This document shows, piece after piece, positions 10,543 to 18,583 of a DNA stretch of 64,000 nucleotides. Positions within the stretch are counted from its first letter, which is position 1; the number at the start of each line of letters is the position of its first letter. The DNA comes from Gammaproteobacteria bacterium (GTDB lineage Bacteria; Pseudomonadota; Gammaproteobacteria; Steroidobacterales; Rariloculaceae): NCBI GenBank assembly GCA_022819855.1, contig JAJEGN010000006.1, positions 1 to 64,000 of the forward strand, read 5' to 3'. Both the position numbers and the translations under genes were made by a program. The notes under the pieces are model-generated. The model did not search any database and was not told where the DNA came from. It was given only the letters and a program-made list of their open reading frames with translations.

Positions 10543-10962
10543 CTACTGGACCAACGGCAGGTTTTCGGATCGCCAGCCCGCGAGTCCCGTGCGCAGGCTC
10601 ACGGCGTTTTCGAAGCCCGCCTTGCGGAGCGCGGCGGCGGCCTTGGCGGAGTCGGCGCCGTTTTCGCACACCGTGACCAGGGCCTTGTTTTTCGGCTTCT
10701 TGACGGCCTTGTCGCTCGTCTCGATCTCGCCGAGCCTGATGTTGCGGGCGTTGACGATGTGGCCGCGGGCGAAGTCGTCGGTCTTGCGCACGTCGATGAC
10801 CAGCGCCCCCCGATTGATCATCTGCACGGCCTCCCCGGGCGAGACGGATTCTCCCTGCCGGGTCCTGAGCTTGAGCTCATAGAAGATCACGGCCGTGAGC
10901 GTGGCGACCACGGCTATCGCGAGGTAGGGGTGGTTCGCGGCGAATTCGGCCAACTGGCCCAT
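10543..10962 (-). CDS. membrane-anchored rhodanese-like protein
   Basis: 139 aa. One N-terminal membrane segment (about 11-27, YLAIAVVATLTAVIFYELKL) precedes a single rhodanese domain (about 40-135) with the active-site cysteine in VTVCENGADS and the closing GLAGWRSENLPLV. Sulphurtransferases of this kind often sit before secB. The start ATG 10962 was preferred over the longer open frame because homology begins at MGQLAEF. It is transcribed towards secB with a 57 bp gap. Confidence 0.88.
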   Translation of the reverse strand: MGQLAEFAANHPYLAIAVVATLTAVIFYELKLRTRQGESVSPGEAVQMINRGALVIDVRKTDDFARGHIVNARNIRLGEIETSDKAVKKPKNKALVTVCENGADSAKAAAALRKAGFENAVSLRTGLAGWRSENLPLVQ

Positions 10963-11053
10963 CAGGTGCCCCGCAGGAGCGAAAAGACGCGCAATTATAG
11001 CAGCGGCGAGATGCTGCATTGGCGCGGGAAAAGCGAATAGACTGGAGTGCGAG

Positions 11054-12226
11054 ATGAAGCTGCTTGGGCATGTCCTGGTCAGGTCGGCGCTCGCGGCCGC
11101 GCTCGTCGCGGCGGGCCTCGCAGGCCCCGCCGCGGTCCGCGGCCAGGCGGACGATGAGGCCGCACTGAGCGCGGTGCGTGCCGAGATCGAGGCGCTCGAA
11201 CGCCGCATCGGACAGCAGGCGGCGGAGCGTGACGCCAACGCCGAGTCGCTGCGGCAAACGGAGCTTCGCATCGCGGCCGTGAACAGCGAGCTTGCCCGGC
11301 TGCGCGCCGCTGCGCTCGAGCAGCAGGAGCGCCGCGAGACGCTGGTCGATCAGGCCGGCGACGCTCAGGATCGGCTGGCCGCAGAGCGCGAAGCGCTGGC
11401 CCGCCAGGTGCGCATGAGCTACCTGACGGGACGACAGGAGCTGTTCAGGCTGCTGTTGAGCCAGGAGACGCCGGCCGGGCTCGGCCGGATGATGGCCTGG
11501 TACGACTACTTCAACCGCGCCCGCAGCGGCAGGATCGCCGCCGTGAGCGGCGAACTCGCCAGGCTCGGGCAGTTGCGCGCCGAAGCCGCCGAGGTCGAGA
11601 CACAGCTCGGGACGCTGCGCGCCGCCGAGGAGGCGGAACTCGAGGCGCTCGACGCCTCGCGCGCCGAGCGCCGAGCCGTTCTCGCACGAGTCGAGGCGTC
11701 GATCGATGCGGCCGGCGACGAGATGGCGCGGCTGCGCAGCGAGGAGGAGCGGCTCGTGGACCTGCTGGCTTCGCTCGGCGAGGTCCTGGCGGCTTTTCCG
11801 GTCGATGCCGAGGTGCCGTTCTCCGACCTCAGGGGGCAATTGAGCTGGCCGGTATCCGGCCGGCTCGCGGCCGATTACGGGCAGTCGCGCGGCGCCGGGG
11901 ACCTGCGGTGGAACGGCGTGCTGCTCGACTCGGTTTCGGGCAGGCCGGTCAGGGCGCTCTACCATGGCCGGGTCGCCTACTCGGACTGGCTGCCGGGCCT
12001 GGGCCTGCTCGTCATCCTCGATCACGGCGACGGCTACATGAGTCTGTACGGGCACAACGACGCGCTGCTCAAGGCGCCCGGCGACGCCGTCGCGACCGGC
12101 GAGGCGATCGCTCAGGTCGGCGACACCGGCGGCCGGGCGCAGCCGTCGCTGTACTTCGAAATCCGGCGAAACGGCGAGCCCGTGAATCCGCATTCGTGGA
12201 TTTCGGGCGCGCCGTCGGTGAATTAG
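11054..12226 (+). CDS. envC: EnvC-like murein hydrolase activator
   Basis: 390 aa. Signal peptide (1-31), long coiled coil (about 35-255, regular Ala/Glu/Arg heptads), and a C-terminal LytM/M23 domain. The peptidase zinc ligands are degraded: the first His is absent and the final HxH motif reads LYFEIR, while YGHND remains. Loss of ligands is the EnvC pattern, where the protein activates amidases during cell separation and does not cut peptidoglycan itself. It is followed by ctpA, as in many gammaproteobacteria. Confidence 0.9.
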   Translation: MKLLGHVLVRSALAAALVAAGLAGPAAVRGQADDEAALSAVRAEIEALERRIGQQAAERDANAESLRQTELRIAAVNSELARLRAAALEQQERRETLVDQAGDAQDRLAAEREALARQVRMSYLTGRQELFRLLLSQETPAGLGRMMAWYDYFNRARSGRIAAVSGELARLGQLRAEAAEVETQLGTLRAAEEAELEALDASRAERRAVLARVEASIDAAGDEMARLRSEEERLVDLLASLGEVLAAFPVDAEVPFSDLRGQLSWPVSGRLAADYGQSRGAGDLRWNGVLLDSVSGRPVRALYHGRVAYSDWLPGLGLLVILDHGDGYMSLYGHNDALLKAPGDAVATGEAIAQVGDTGGRAQPSLYFEIRRNGEPVNPHSWISGAPSVN

Positions 12227-12387
12227 GAAACTCTGCGCAGTCAGGCCCGCTGCGGTGCTCATCCGAACAAGTTATCGTCACGCGGCGTGATCGCCGTTCA
12301 AAGCGGCTTCGTTCGGAAATTGCCTCGTGAGCGCCGGCCGGCTCTGTGCTAAGGTGAGGCGCGCGAGGGGAGGGGAAAAAGCACAAC

Positions 12388-13626
12388 ATGTCGCTCAAGC
12401 TTCGCTGTGTTCTCGTTCTTGTCATCGGTACCGTGCTCGGTCTCACCGTGTCGCTCGGCAGCAGCGTGCTCGCCGACCGCGAAGCGCGCCTGGCGGCGCG
12501 GCGCTCGGCGACGCTGCCCGCCGAATACGTGCAACGGCTCGCCGAGGTCATAGAACGCGTTCGGCGTGAGTACGTCGATCAGATCGACGACGAACGGCTC
12601 ATCGAGAGCGCGATCCGCGGCGTCATCGAGGAACTCGATTCGCACTCGCGCTATCTCGACGCACGAGCCTACGAGGACATACGCATCGCGACGACGGGCA
12701 ACTACTCGGGCGTCGGGCTCGATGTGCGCGTCGAGGACGGTCGCGTGACCGTGGTCACGCCGCTCGACGGCGGTCCGGCCGAGCAGGTCGGGATTCTGCC
12801 GGGCGACGTCCTGATCGCGGTCGACGACATGCCCGTTGACGGGGACAACGTCGACGAGACCGTGAACCGGATGAGGGGGGAACCGGGCACCGAGGTCACG
12901 CTGGGCATCATGCGCGACGGCGTCGAGGATCCGCTCAGGTTCGCGCTTGTCCGTGCCGAGATCAACGTGAAGACCGTCACCTCCGCACTGCTCGACGACG
13001 GTTACGCCTACGTCCGGCTCACGGGCTTCTCCGACAGCACGGCGAGCGATCTCGACGAGGCGGCGCGCGCACTCGGCGCGGAGTCGGCCACCGGCCTCAA
13101 GGGGCTCGTGCTCGACCTGCGCAACAACCCCGGCGGCGTGCTCGAGGCCGCCGTCGACGTGGCGGACCGTTTCATCGATGACGGCCTCATCGTGCGCGGC
13201 GCCGGCCGCATCCGCCAGGCGCGTTTCGAGAAGCGGGCGAGCGAGGGCGACGAACTCGAGCAGGTCCCCCTGGTCGTGCTCGTCAACCGGGGGTCGGCTT
13301 CCGCGTCGGAAATCGTGGCCGGTGCACTGCAGGACCACGATCGGGGCAAGGTCGTCGGCGAGCGCACCTACGGCAAGGGCTCCGTGCAGACCGTGCTGCC
13401 GATCTCCGAAGGCAACGCGATCAAGCTGACGACGTCGCGCTACATCATGCCTTCGGGACGCTCGATCGCCGGTGTGGGAATTTATCCGGATGTCGTCGTT
13501 CGCAATGCGGATCCGCGGCGACAATACCGGGGCCCGGACGGCAGGGTGACGCCGGGCGACGACCTGCAGTTGCAACGGGCGTTGCGGCTCATTGGCTACA
13601 GCAACGTCGCGCTCGGCGAGCTGTAG
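12388..13626 (+). CDS. ctpA: S41 C-terminal processing protease
   Basis: 412 aa. N-terminal membrane/signal segment (about 5-27), PDZ domain (about 95-180, YSGVGLDVRV to PGDVLIAVDD), and S41 catalytic domain with the Ser in NRGSASASEIVAGAL and the Lys in TYGKGSVQT. It is a periplasmic Ser/Lys protease. A strong GGGGAGGGG ribosome site precedes ATG 12388. It lies 160 bp after envC; the two are probably co-expressed in cell-envelope remodelling. Confidence 0.95.
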   Translation: MSLKLRCVLVLVIGTVLGLTVSLGSSVLADREARLAARRSATLPAEYVQRLAEVIERVRREYVDQIDDERLIESAIRGVIEELDSHSRYLDARAYEDIRIATTGNYSGVGLDVRVEDGRVTVVTPLDGGPAEQVGILPGDVLIAVDDMPVDGDNVDETVNRMRGEPGTEVTLGIMRDGVEDPLRFALVRAEINVKTVTSALLDDGYAYVRLTGFSDSTASDLDEAARALGAESATGLKGLVLDLRNNPGGVLEAAVDVADRFIDDGLIVRGAGRIRQARFEKRASEGDELEQVPLVVLVNRGSASASEIVAGALQDHDRGKVVGERTYGKGSVQTVLPISEGNAIKLTTSRYIMPSGRSIAGVGIYPDVVVRNADPRRQYRGPDGRVTPGDDLQLQRALRLIGYSNVALGEL

Positions 13627-13659
13627 CGGTTCCCTGCCCCGCGCCAGGCGGTTGCCGCA

Positions 13660-13818
13660 GCAGCCCGTGTCAGAACTCCGCTGCATTCGACCGACGATGC
13701 ATCCCGCCTGAGCGGCGTTGCGCGTCGCTCAAATATGTTCAATATTCTCGCTCCTCGCGCCTTGTCAGGCGGGCGCCTCGCCGCTCTCGGTGCGACGCGG
13801 AGTTCTGACACGGGCTGC
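13660..13818. repeat. 159 bp element bounded by 22 bp perfect inverted repeats
   Basis: The arms 13660-13681 and 13797-13818 are exact reverse complements (22 of 22). The 115 bp interior has two smaller hairpins (near 13708-13720 and 13770-13783) and no reading frame. It begins 34 bp after the ctpA stop. The architecture fits a palindromic REP/MITE-like element or a very large bidirectional terminator. I see no second copy and no clear target-site duplication in the window. Confidence 0.65.
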
Positions 13819-13823
13819 TAGAC

Positions 13824-14108
13824 TTGGGCGCCCGAAAAGCACAGCGATCGGCCCGGCGGCGCGAATCCGGAAAGTTCCCTGCGTGGGGCGTACTGGCATT
13901 GCCGGGCGGACTCCTTTGGGGCGCCCTGCTCGGCGTATTCGCCGGTGCGTTCTTCGGCAATGCCGCGATCGGCGTGGCGATCGGAGCGGGCGTCGGCCTC
14001 GGTGCGGGGCTTTGCACGTTCGCTGCCGCGGTCGTGGTCGCTTCGGCCAGGGAAGCTCCGAGCCCGGGAACCGGCCACCCGGACGCATCGAAACGTGGCG
14101 ACGGATGA
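13824..14108 (+). CDS. small Gly/Ala-rich membrane protein
   Basis: 94 aa, not recognised. A basic N-terminus (about 1-18) is followed by two hydrophobic Gly/Ala segments (about 20-44 and 46-72). The stop overlaps the start of the next gene as ATGA, which favours a real coding sequence. The only start is a TTG at 13824 without an obvious ribosome site, 6 bp after the inverted-repeat element, so the N-terminus and expression are doubtful. Confidence 0.4.
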   Translation: MGARKAQRSARRRESGKFPAWGVLALPGGLLWGALLGVFAGAFFGNAAIGVAIGAGVGLGAGLCTFAAAVVVASAREAPSPGTGHPDASKRGDG

Positions 14109-14455
14109 GACGGCTGAGCCTGCAGGCCGGGCGCGGCCTCGGCGCGCTGGCGGGAGCGCTGCTTGCGATCCTCTGGGTCTACACGATGTGGGCGCCCGGC
14201 GCCGCGCTCGGTCTGAGCGGCATCGGTCTTGCGATCGGGTTCATGATGGTCGTCATCGCGGTCATCGCCGTGATTGCGGCATACCATGGACACGCGGCGG
14301 CGCTGCTGGTCGCGTTTCTGGCCTCGTTTCTTCCGGTCGGCGCCGTCCTGATTCAGGCCGCGGACCCGGGGGACCGCTGGATCGGGGTGCTGGATCTGGC
14401 ACTCCTCGCCGCGGCAGCGCTGGTCCGCTTCGGCAAGGGGGCAAAGCAGGGATGA
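14105..14455 (+). CDS. small membrane protein, unknown function
   Basis: 116 aa with three or four predicted membrane helices (about 14-32, 35-60, 62-85, 91-108). It overlaps the preceding gene by ATGA and the following GFA-family gene by ATGA, so the three form a tightly coupled unit. I do not recognise a family. Confidence 0.55.
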   Translation: MRRLSLQAGRGLGALAGALLAILWVYTMWAPGAALGLSGIGLAIGFMMVVIAVIAVIAAYHGHAAALLVAFLASFLPVGAVLIQAADPGDRWIGVLDLALLAAAALVRFGKGAKQG

Positions 14456-14838
14456 ACGGGCATGCTGGCGGCTGTCATTGCGGTCGCGTCAGGTTCGAAG
14501 TCGAGGGTCCGCCGGAGATCGAGGTCACGGAGTGCAACTGCTCGGTCTGCAGCAAGTCCGGCTACCTGCATTACATCGTGCCGAAAACGCAGTTCCGACT
14601 GCTCAGTGGCCGGGACGATCTCGTCACCTACCGCTTCAACACCGGCGTGGCCGAGCACATGTTCTGCCGAATTTGCGGCATCAAGTCCTTCTATGTGCCT
14701 CGCTCGCATCCCGATGGGGTCAGCGTCAACGCGCGCTGCATCGATCCGGACACGGTTGCGGAGATATCGGTCGTGCGCCGGTTCGACGGCGCGAACTGGG
14801 AGCAGCGCATCGCCGAGTTGCCCCCGCTCGCCGAATGA
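14452..14838 (+). CDS. GFA-family (CENP-V/Gfa) zinc protein
   Basis: 128 aa. Cysteine pattern GGCHCG ... CNCSVCSKSGYLH ... FCRICGIKSFY is that of the GFA/CENP-V fold, which binds two zinc ions; some members act in glutathione-dependent formaldehyde handling. All expected cysteines are present. The start ATG 14452 overlaps the previous stop. The substrate cannot be told from sequence. Confidence 0.88.
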   Translation: MNGHAGGCHCGRVRFEVEGPPEIEVTECNCSVCSKSGYLHYIVPKTQFRLLSGRDDLVTYRFNTGVAEHMFCRICGIKSFYVPRSHPDGVSVNARCIDPDTVAEISVVRRFDGANWEQRIAELPPLAE

Positions 14839-14923
14839 ACGGGCCGCGCGCCGTGGACTGCCGTTGCGCCATCGCCGGCGGCGAGGTCGACGCGCATCCG
14901 GCGGCCTGCGAGGGCATGGAGCC

Positions 14924-15409
14924 GTGAACTCCGGCAGTCGCGGTCAGGCCCGGTGGGCCATGTACGCGATGCTGGCGGCGCTCTGGGCCGCATCGCTTGG
15001 CCTGCCGGCGTTCCGCGTCGCCGGCGGTCCCGAGCTCGACGGGCTCGACGTGCTGCTGCAGGGTTGGCGGGGCGCCACCGTCGGCGTTTACGCCTGGTAT
15101 TCGAACCCCCTGTTTCTCGGCGCCCTGCTCGCCGCCGTGCTGCGCCGGCCGCTGGCTGCAGGAGTTGCCTCCGGAGCGGGTCTCGTGCTCGCACTGACGA
15201 GCTTCGCGGCCTCGAGCCTTGCGCAAAGCACCGGCGGCATGGCCCCGGAGCTTGAATTGGGGGTCGGATTCTACGTCTGGCTTCTGCCGCAGGCCGTGCT
15301 GTGCGGGTGGTGCTGGGCAAGCGTTTGGCGCGGCCTGCGCGCCGAAACGACCCGAAATCACGGGTCCGGGAGTGAAATCGGGATTGACCGACAGGTTGGG
15401 CCGCCGTAG
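14924..15409 (+). CDS. hypothetical membrane protein
   Basis: 161 aa, unrecognised. Four likely membrane helices (about 9-28, 55-72, 74-98, 112-132). GTG 14924 is preceded by AGGG at a good distance; an in-frame ATG at 14960 is an alternative. It follows the GFA gene by 85 bp on the same strand and may belong to the same transcript. Confidence 0.55.
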   Translation: MNSGSRGQARWAMYAMLAALWAASLGLPAFRVAGGPELDGLDVLLQGWRGATVGVYAWYSNPLFLGALLAAVLRRPLAAGVASGAGLVLALTSFAASSLAQSTGGMAPELELGVGFYVWLLPQAVLCGWCWASVWRGLRAETTRNHGSGSEIGIDRQVGPP

Positions 15410-15515
15410 AGTGCCGGAGATACCGGGGGAAAGTGCTGTCGGACTGGCGGCGTTTCCGGGCCGCGTTTGCTGATAATTATCAATAACCGACCCCCCCGAT
15501 CTAGCGCTTGATTTG

Positions 15516-15553
15516 ACGCCGTTAGTTGAGTTGCTAGCTGTTTGCAACGGCGT
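15516..15553 (+). promoter_or_regulatory. stem-loop in the leader of the RRM gene
   Basis: ACGCCGTT (15516-15523) pairs with AACGGCGT (15546-15553) around a 22 nt loop. The 3' arm runs into the GTGAG element (15552-15556) that would serve as ribosome site for ATG 15565, so the hairpin could limit translation. A 12 bp palindrome TGATAATTATCA lies further upstream at 15471-15482. Confidence 0.45.
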
Positions 15554-15564
15554 GAGAGCCTCGA

Positions 15565-15816
15565 ATGAATATTTATGTCGGTAACCTTTCGTACGGGTTG
15601 AGCGAAGAGGAACTTCGTGACGCGTTTGCCGCATTCGGCGAAGTGACCTCGGCAAAGATCCTGATGGATCGTGAGACCGGCCGGTCAAGGGGGTTCGGGT
15701 TCGTCGAGATGCCGAACCAGAGCGAAGCTGAAGCGGCGATCTCCAACCTGAACGGCAAAGACCTCGACGGTCGACCCGCCCGCGTCAACGAAGCGCGGCC
15801 CCGGGAACGCCGCTAA
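15565..15816 (+). CDS. RRM-domain RNA-binding protein
   Basis: 83 aa, one RNA recognition motif and an Arg-rich tail. RNP2 is IYVGNL (3-8) and RNP1 is RGFGFVEM (about 42-49), with the aromatic residues that stack on RNA. Small single-RRM proteins of this kind act as RNA chaperones and are often cold-induced in bacteria. It is monocistronic with a structured leader. Confidence 0.93.
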   Translation: MNIYVGNLSYGLSEEELRDAFAAFGEVTSAKILMDRETGRSRGFGFVEMPNQSEAEAAISNLNGKDLDGRPARVNEARPRERR

Positions 15817-16068
15817 GTCCACATCTGCGGTCACGGGCGGTCTCGGGAAGCATCCCGATCGGCCTGTTGTCTGCCCGGCGCGTGAGACCCGTTCGTACGC
15901 GTGGACGGGCGCAACGTCAGTCCACGGTTCGATTGCCTGCCTGACCCGAACAGCGCTTCAAGGGCCGCAATGATCCCGGCCGGCGCAGACTGCTGCCTGT
16001 GCGGCGGTCCTGATCGTCACGCGAGTTATCGAAAACCTGCGTAACTCCGTTTGAGGTGGGGCCTGGCG

Positions 16069-17925
16069 TTACGCTCGGGCCTGGGGATTCGTCCGCGGCC
16101 GGGGATCCGCCGACAACGGCGCGCTTCCGGGTCGGCCGATGCCGTGTTTCTTCATGCGGTCGGTGAAGGTCGTCGGTTTGATGCCGACCAGTTCTGCCGC
16201 CCCGGCAGGGCCTGACACCTTCCAGTTCGCGAGCGTCAGAGCCTCTATCATGTTGCGCTTTTCCATCTGCCTGATCTCGGCATCCGTCATGACGCGGTTG
16301 GCCGCAACGACCGCATCGTCGACGGAGCGTTCCGGGCCGGCGTCGAGGATGTCGGCCATCGCAAGATCGAGCCTGAGCACCTTGCCCTGCGACAGGATCA
16401 CCCCCCGCTCGATGACGTTCTTGAGTTCGCGGATGTTGCCCGGCCAGGAATAGCGCGTCAGCAACGCCGCCTGTTTGCGCGAGAGCCTCAGCGGCCGGTG
16501 GCCGAAGTCCTTGCAGGCTCGCTCGAGGAAGTGGCTCGCAAGCTGCAGCACGTCGTCGCCGCGTTCGCGCAGCGGCGGAACCTCGATGGGAAACACGCTG
16601 AGCCGGTAATACAGGTCCTCCCGGAACGTGCCCTGCTCGACGGCCTGCTCCAGGTCGCGGTTCGTCGCGGCGATGACCCTCACGTCGAGCGAGTAGGTTG
16701 CTTCGTCGCCGACGCGCTCGTATTCGCTCTCCTGCAGCACGCGCAGCAGCTTGCTTTGCAGCGCAAGCGGAATTTCACCGACCTCGTCCAGAAAGATCGT
16801 CCCGCCGTCGGCAAGCTGGAACCGGCCGACCCGATCGCGTATCGCGCCGGTGAAGGCGCCCTTTACGTGGCCGAAGAACTCGCTCTCGAAGAGTTCGTGC
16901 GGGATCGAGGCGCAGTTGACCTTGACGAGGGGTCCCTGGCTGCGCGGGCTGTGCGCATGGATCACATGGGCCACGAGTTCCTTGCCGACGCCGGACTCGC
17001 CTTCGATCAGTACGCTCGCGGCGGTCTGTGCGACAGCCTGGAGCCTGGCCAGCATCTTCTTCAGCGCCGGGCTCTCGCCGATGATCCGGCCGTAGTTCAT
17101 CGAAACCTGCACCTCTTCGCGCAGATAATCGCGTTCGCGCTCGAGTTCTTCGCGCAGCCGCGCGTTTTCCTCGAAGGCCGCCCGCAGCCGGCGTTCGGCC
17201 TCGTTGCGCTCGGTGACGTCCTTGGACGCGACCAGCACGGCGAGCACTTCGCCGTCCTTGCTGCGATCGCGCACCGACGACACGAGCACTTCGATGACGT
17301 TGCCCGATTTCGTGACGAACGTGCGCGGCTCGTTGTCGAAATCGCGGGTCGTGAAGACATTGGGAATCCCTTCCCTCTGAAGTCGCGCCCGGGTTTCCTC
17401 GGTCATGAACTCCGTGATCAGACGGCCGATGACCTCTTCGCGCCGGTACCCAAGCTTCCTGAGCCAGTGATTGCTGACGTGCACGATACGGCCGGCGCTG
17501 TCGACGGTGTGCAGCATCGCCGGGGTCGCGCGATAGAGGTCCCGGTAGTGCTGCTCCAGGCGGGCCTCCTGGCCGACCTCGGTGTAGACGACCACGGTCC
17601 TGAGGTAATCGCCTTCAGGACCGCGTTCGACGATCGCGCTGGCCAGACAGTCGACGTGCTCGCCGCGCGTGGTGGAGACCTCCACCGGGACGTTGTCGAT
17701 GCGGCCGCTGCGGCGCAGCAGCGGAAGGTATTCCTCCTCGATGAGCCTTGCCGACTCGCGGCTGCCGAGATCCTGCGGACGAAGCTTGCCGATCCGGTCG
17801 CGCGTGTAGCCGAAGCGGTTGAACCAGGCATCGCTCGCATCGAGGAAGTAACCGTCCGCGTCGAGAGAGACCATGAGCGCGGGGCTCTTGCGGAACAGCC
17901 ATTGATAGCGATCAGCGAGTGACAT
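16069..17925 (-). CDS. PAS-domain sigma-54-dependent transcriptional activator
   Basis: 618 aa. Two PAS domains (about 8-115 and 130-245), a short coiled coil (about 245-280), an AAA+ domain with Walker A GESGVGKE (about 308-315), sigma-54 contact loop GAFTGA (about 355) and [12 protein letters not shown], then a Fis-type helix-turn-helix ([21 protein letters not shown]). It has no receiver domain, so it probably senses a ligand or redox signal through PAS. It is divergent from a small secreted-protein gene; the shared 197 bp region holds palindromes and a sigma-54 promoter. One palindrome starts 10 bp before this gene's ATG, hinting at autoregulation. Confidence 0.93.
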   Translation of the reverse strand: MSLADRYQWLFRKSPALMVSLDADGYFLDASDAWFNRFGYTRDRIGKLRPQDLGSRESARLIEEEYLPLLRRSGRIDNVPVEVSTTRGEHVDCLASAIVERGPEGDYLRTVVVYTEVGQEARLEQHYRDLYRATPAMLHTVDSAGRIVHVSNHWLRKLGYRREEVIGRLITEFMTEETRARLQREGIPNVFTTRDFDNEPRTFVTKSGNVIEVLVSSVRDRSKDGEVLAVLVASKDVTERNEAERRLRAAFEENARLREELERERDYLREEVQVSMNYGRIIGESPALKKMLARLQAVAQTAASVLIEGESGVGKELVAHVIHAHSPRSQGPLVKVNCASIPHELFESEFFGHVKGAFTGAIRDRVGRFQLADGGTIFLDEVGEIPLALQSKLLRVLQESEYERVGDEATYSLDVRVIAATNRDLEQAVEQGTFREDLYYRLSVFPIEVPPLRERGDDVLQLASHFLERACKDFGHRPLRLSRKQAALLTRYSWPGNIRELKNVIERGVILSQGKVLRLDLAMADILDAGPERSVDDAVVAANRVMTDAEIRQMEKRNMIEALTLANWKVSGPAGAAELVGIKPTTFTDRMKKHGIGRPGSAPLSADPRPRTNPQARA

Positions 17926-17934
17926 GCGCGTAAG

Positions 17935-17991
17935 TTACGGGATTCCGTTATACAGAATTACGGATATCCGTAAATTCACGGAATATCGTGA
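17935..17991. promoter_or_regulatory. three palindromic operator/enhancer sites
   Basis: Three 16 bp dyads stand in a row: 17935-17950 (TTACGG-N4-CCGTTA), 17958-17973 (TTACGGATATCCGTAA, perfect) and 17976-17991 (TCACG-N6-CGTGA). They lie about 45-100 bp upstream of the -24 element at 18035, a plausible enhancer distance for a sigma-54 activator. The adjacent PAS-AAA-Fis protein is the obvious candidate binder; this is inference. Confidence 0.65.
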
Positions 17992-18034
17992 CACATCGTC
18001 CACATAATTCCTTGATTTTACGGGCCCTTGAAAT

Positions 18035-18050
18035 TGGCACAAAGCGTGCA
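18035..18050 (+). promoter_or_regulatory. sigma-54 (-24/-12) promoter of the small secreted-protein gene
   Basis: TGGCAC-N5-GTGCA with exact GG-N10-GC spacing, the same pattern as at glnA. The expected start is near 18061, giving a leader of about 60 nt before ATG 18123. Confidence 0.75.
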
Positions 18051-18122
18051 TATATCAGAGGCAAGCGAATTCTGAGGAGTTCAAGGTTATCGGAGTTTCG
18101 TAACTAAGGGAAGGGAACGGAA

Positions 18123-18395
18123 ATGGCAACAAGGAAACTGACAGGATTTTTGGCGACAGCGCTTCTCGTGCTGGGCTTTCACGGTCAGAGCGCATCCGCC
18201 ATGGAAGAGGTCACAGCTTACGGTGCAGAGGATGCGGCCGTGGCGCGGCAAAGTCGGGAGCTGTTTCGCAGCGAACGGCAGGATTACATCCGTTCCCTCA
18301 ATCACGAGTTCAAGGCCACACTCGGTGAGGACCTCAAGGGGGTCCGCGCACCGCGCCTGAGACTCGCGAGTCTCGAGTTGCCGAACAGGGGCTGA
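18123..18395 (+). CDS. small secreted protein, sigma-54 regulated
   Basis: 90 aa. Signal peptide 1-26 (basic MATRK, hydrophobic core, cleavage after ASA) leaves a mature chain of about 64 residues that is charged, mostly helical and lacks cysteine. No family recognised. The ribosome site AAGGGAAGGG is strong. A sigma-54 promoter lies upstream and a PAS-type activator is divergent, so its expression is probably signal-dependent and potentially high. Confidence 0.75.
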   Translation: MATRKLTGFLATALLVLGFHGQSASAMEEVTAYGAEDAAVARQSRELFRSERQDYIRSLNHEFKATLGEDLKGVRAPRLRLASLELPNRG

Positions 18396-18406
18396 GCCCC
18401 TTCAAT

Positions 18407-18462
18407 GCGGCGGTCGGCGTCTCCCCCCGCCGAACCGCCGCGGGCCTTGCCGGAAGGCCTTT
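18407..18462 (+). terminator. double hairpin after the small secreted-protein gene
   Basis: A large GC stem (18407-18419 with 18428-18441, one bulge) is followed by GGCCTT-N5-AAGGCC (18443-18459) and TTT. It begins 12 bp after the gene and would also end transcripts from the convergent pyrC side. Confidence 0.55.
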
Positions 18463-18520
18463 GACTTGGGGGCCGGGCGCTACTTCCCGGTATCGAACAG
18501 GGACAGCGTCTTCAGTCGAA

Positions 18521-18534
18521 GAACATGGATGTTC
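18521..18534 (+). other. GGA-loop hairpin with CsrA consensus
   Basis: GAACATGGATGTTC folds as a 5 bp stem with a TGGA loop and contains the CsrA/RsmE selected core ACAUGGAUGU. A T7 run follows at 18548-18554. It lies in the gap between the small secreted-protein gene and pyrC. Whether it is transcribed is not known. Confidence 0.4.
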
Positions 18535-18583
18535 GGCCCGGCCCTCATTTTTTTCTTCACGCTACCCGAATATACACCCGGCC

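Noticed and set aside
15817..16068. 252 bp gap between the RRM gene and the PAS regulator
   Set aside because: No gene-like frame or RNA signature; only a GTTATCG/CGTAAC pair that resembles sites upstream of 18123, too weak to call.
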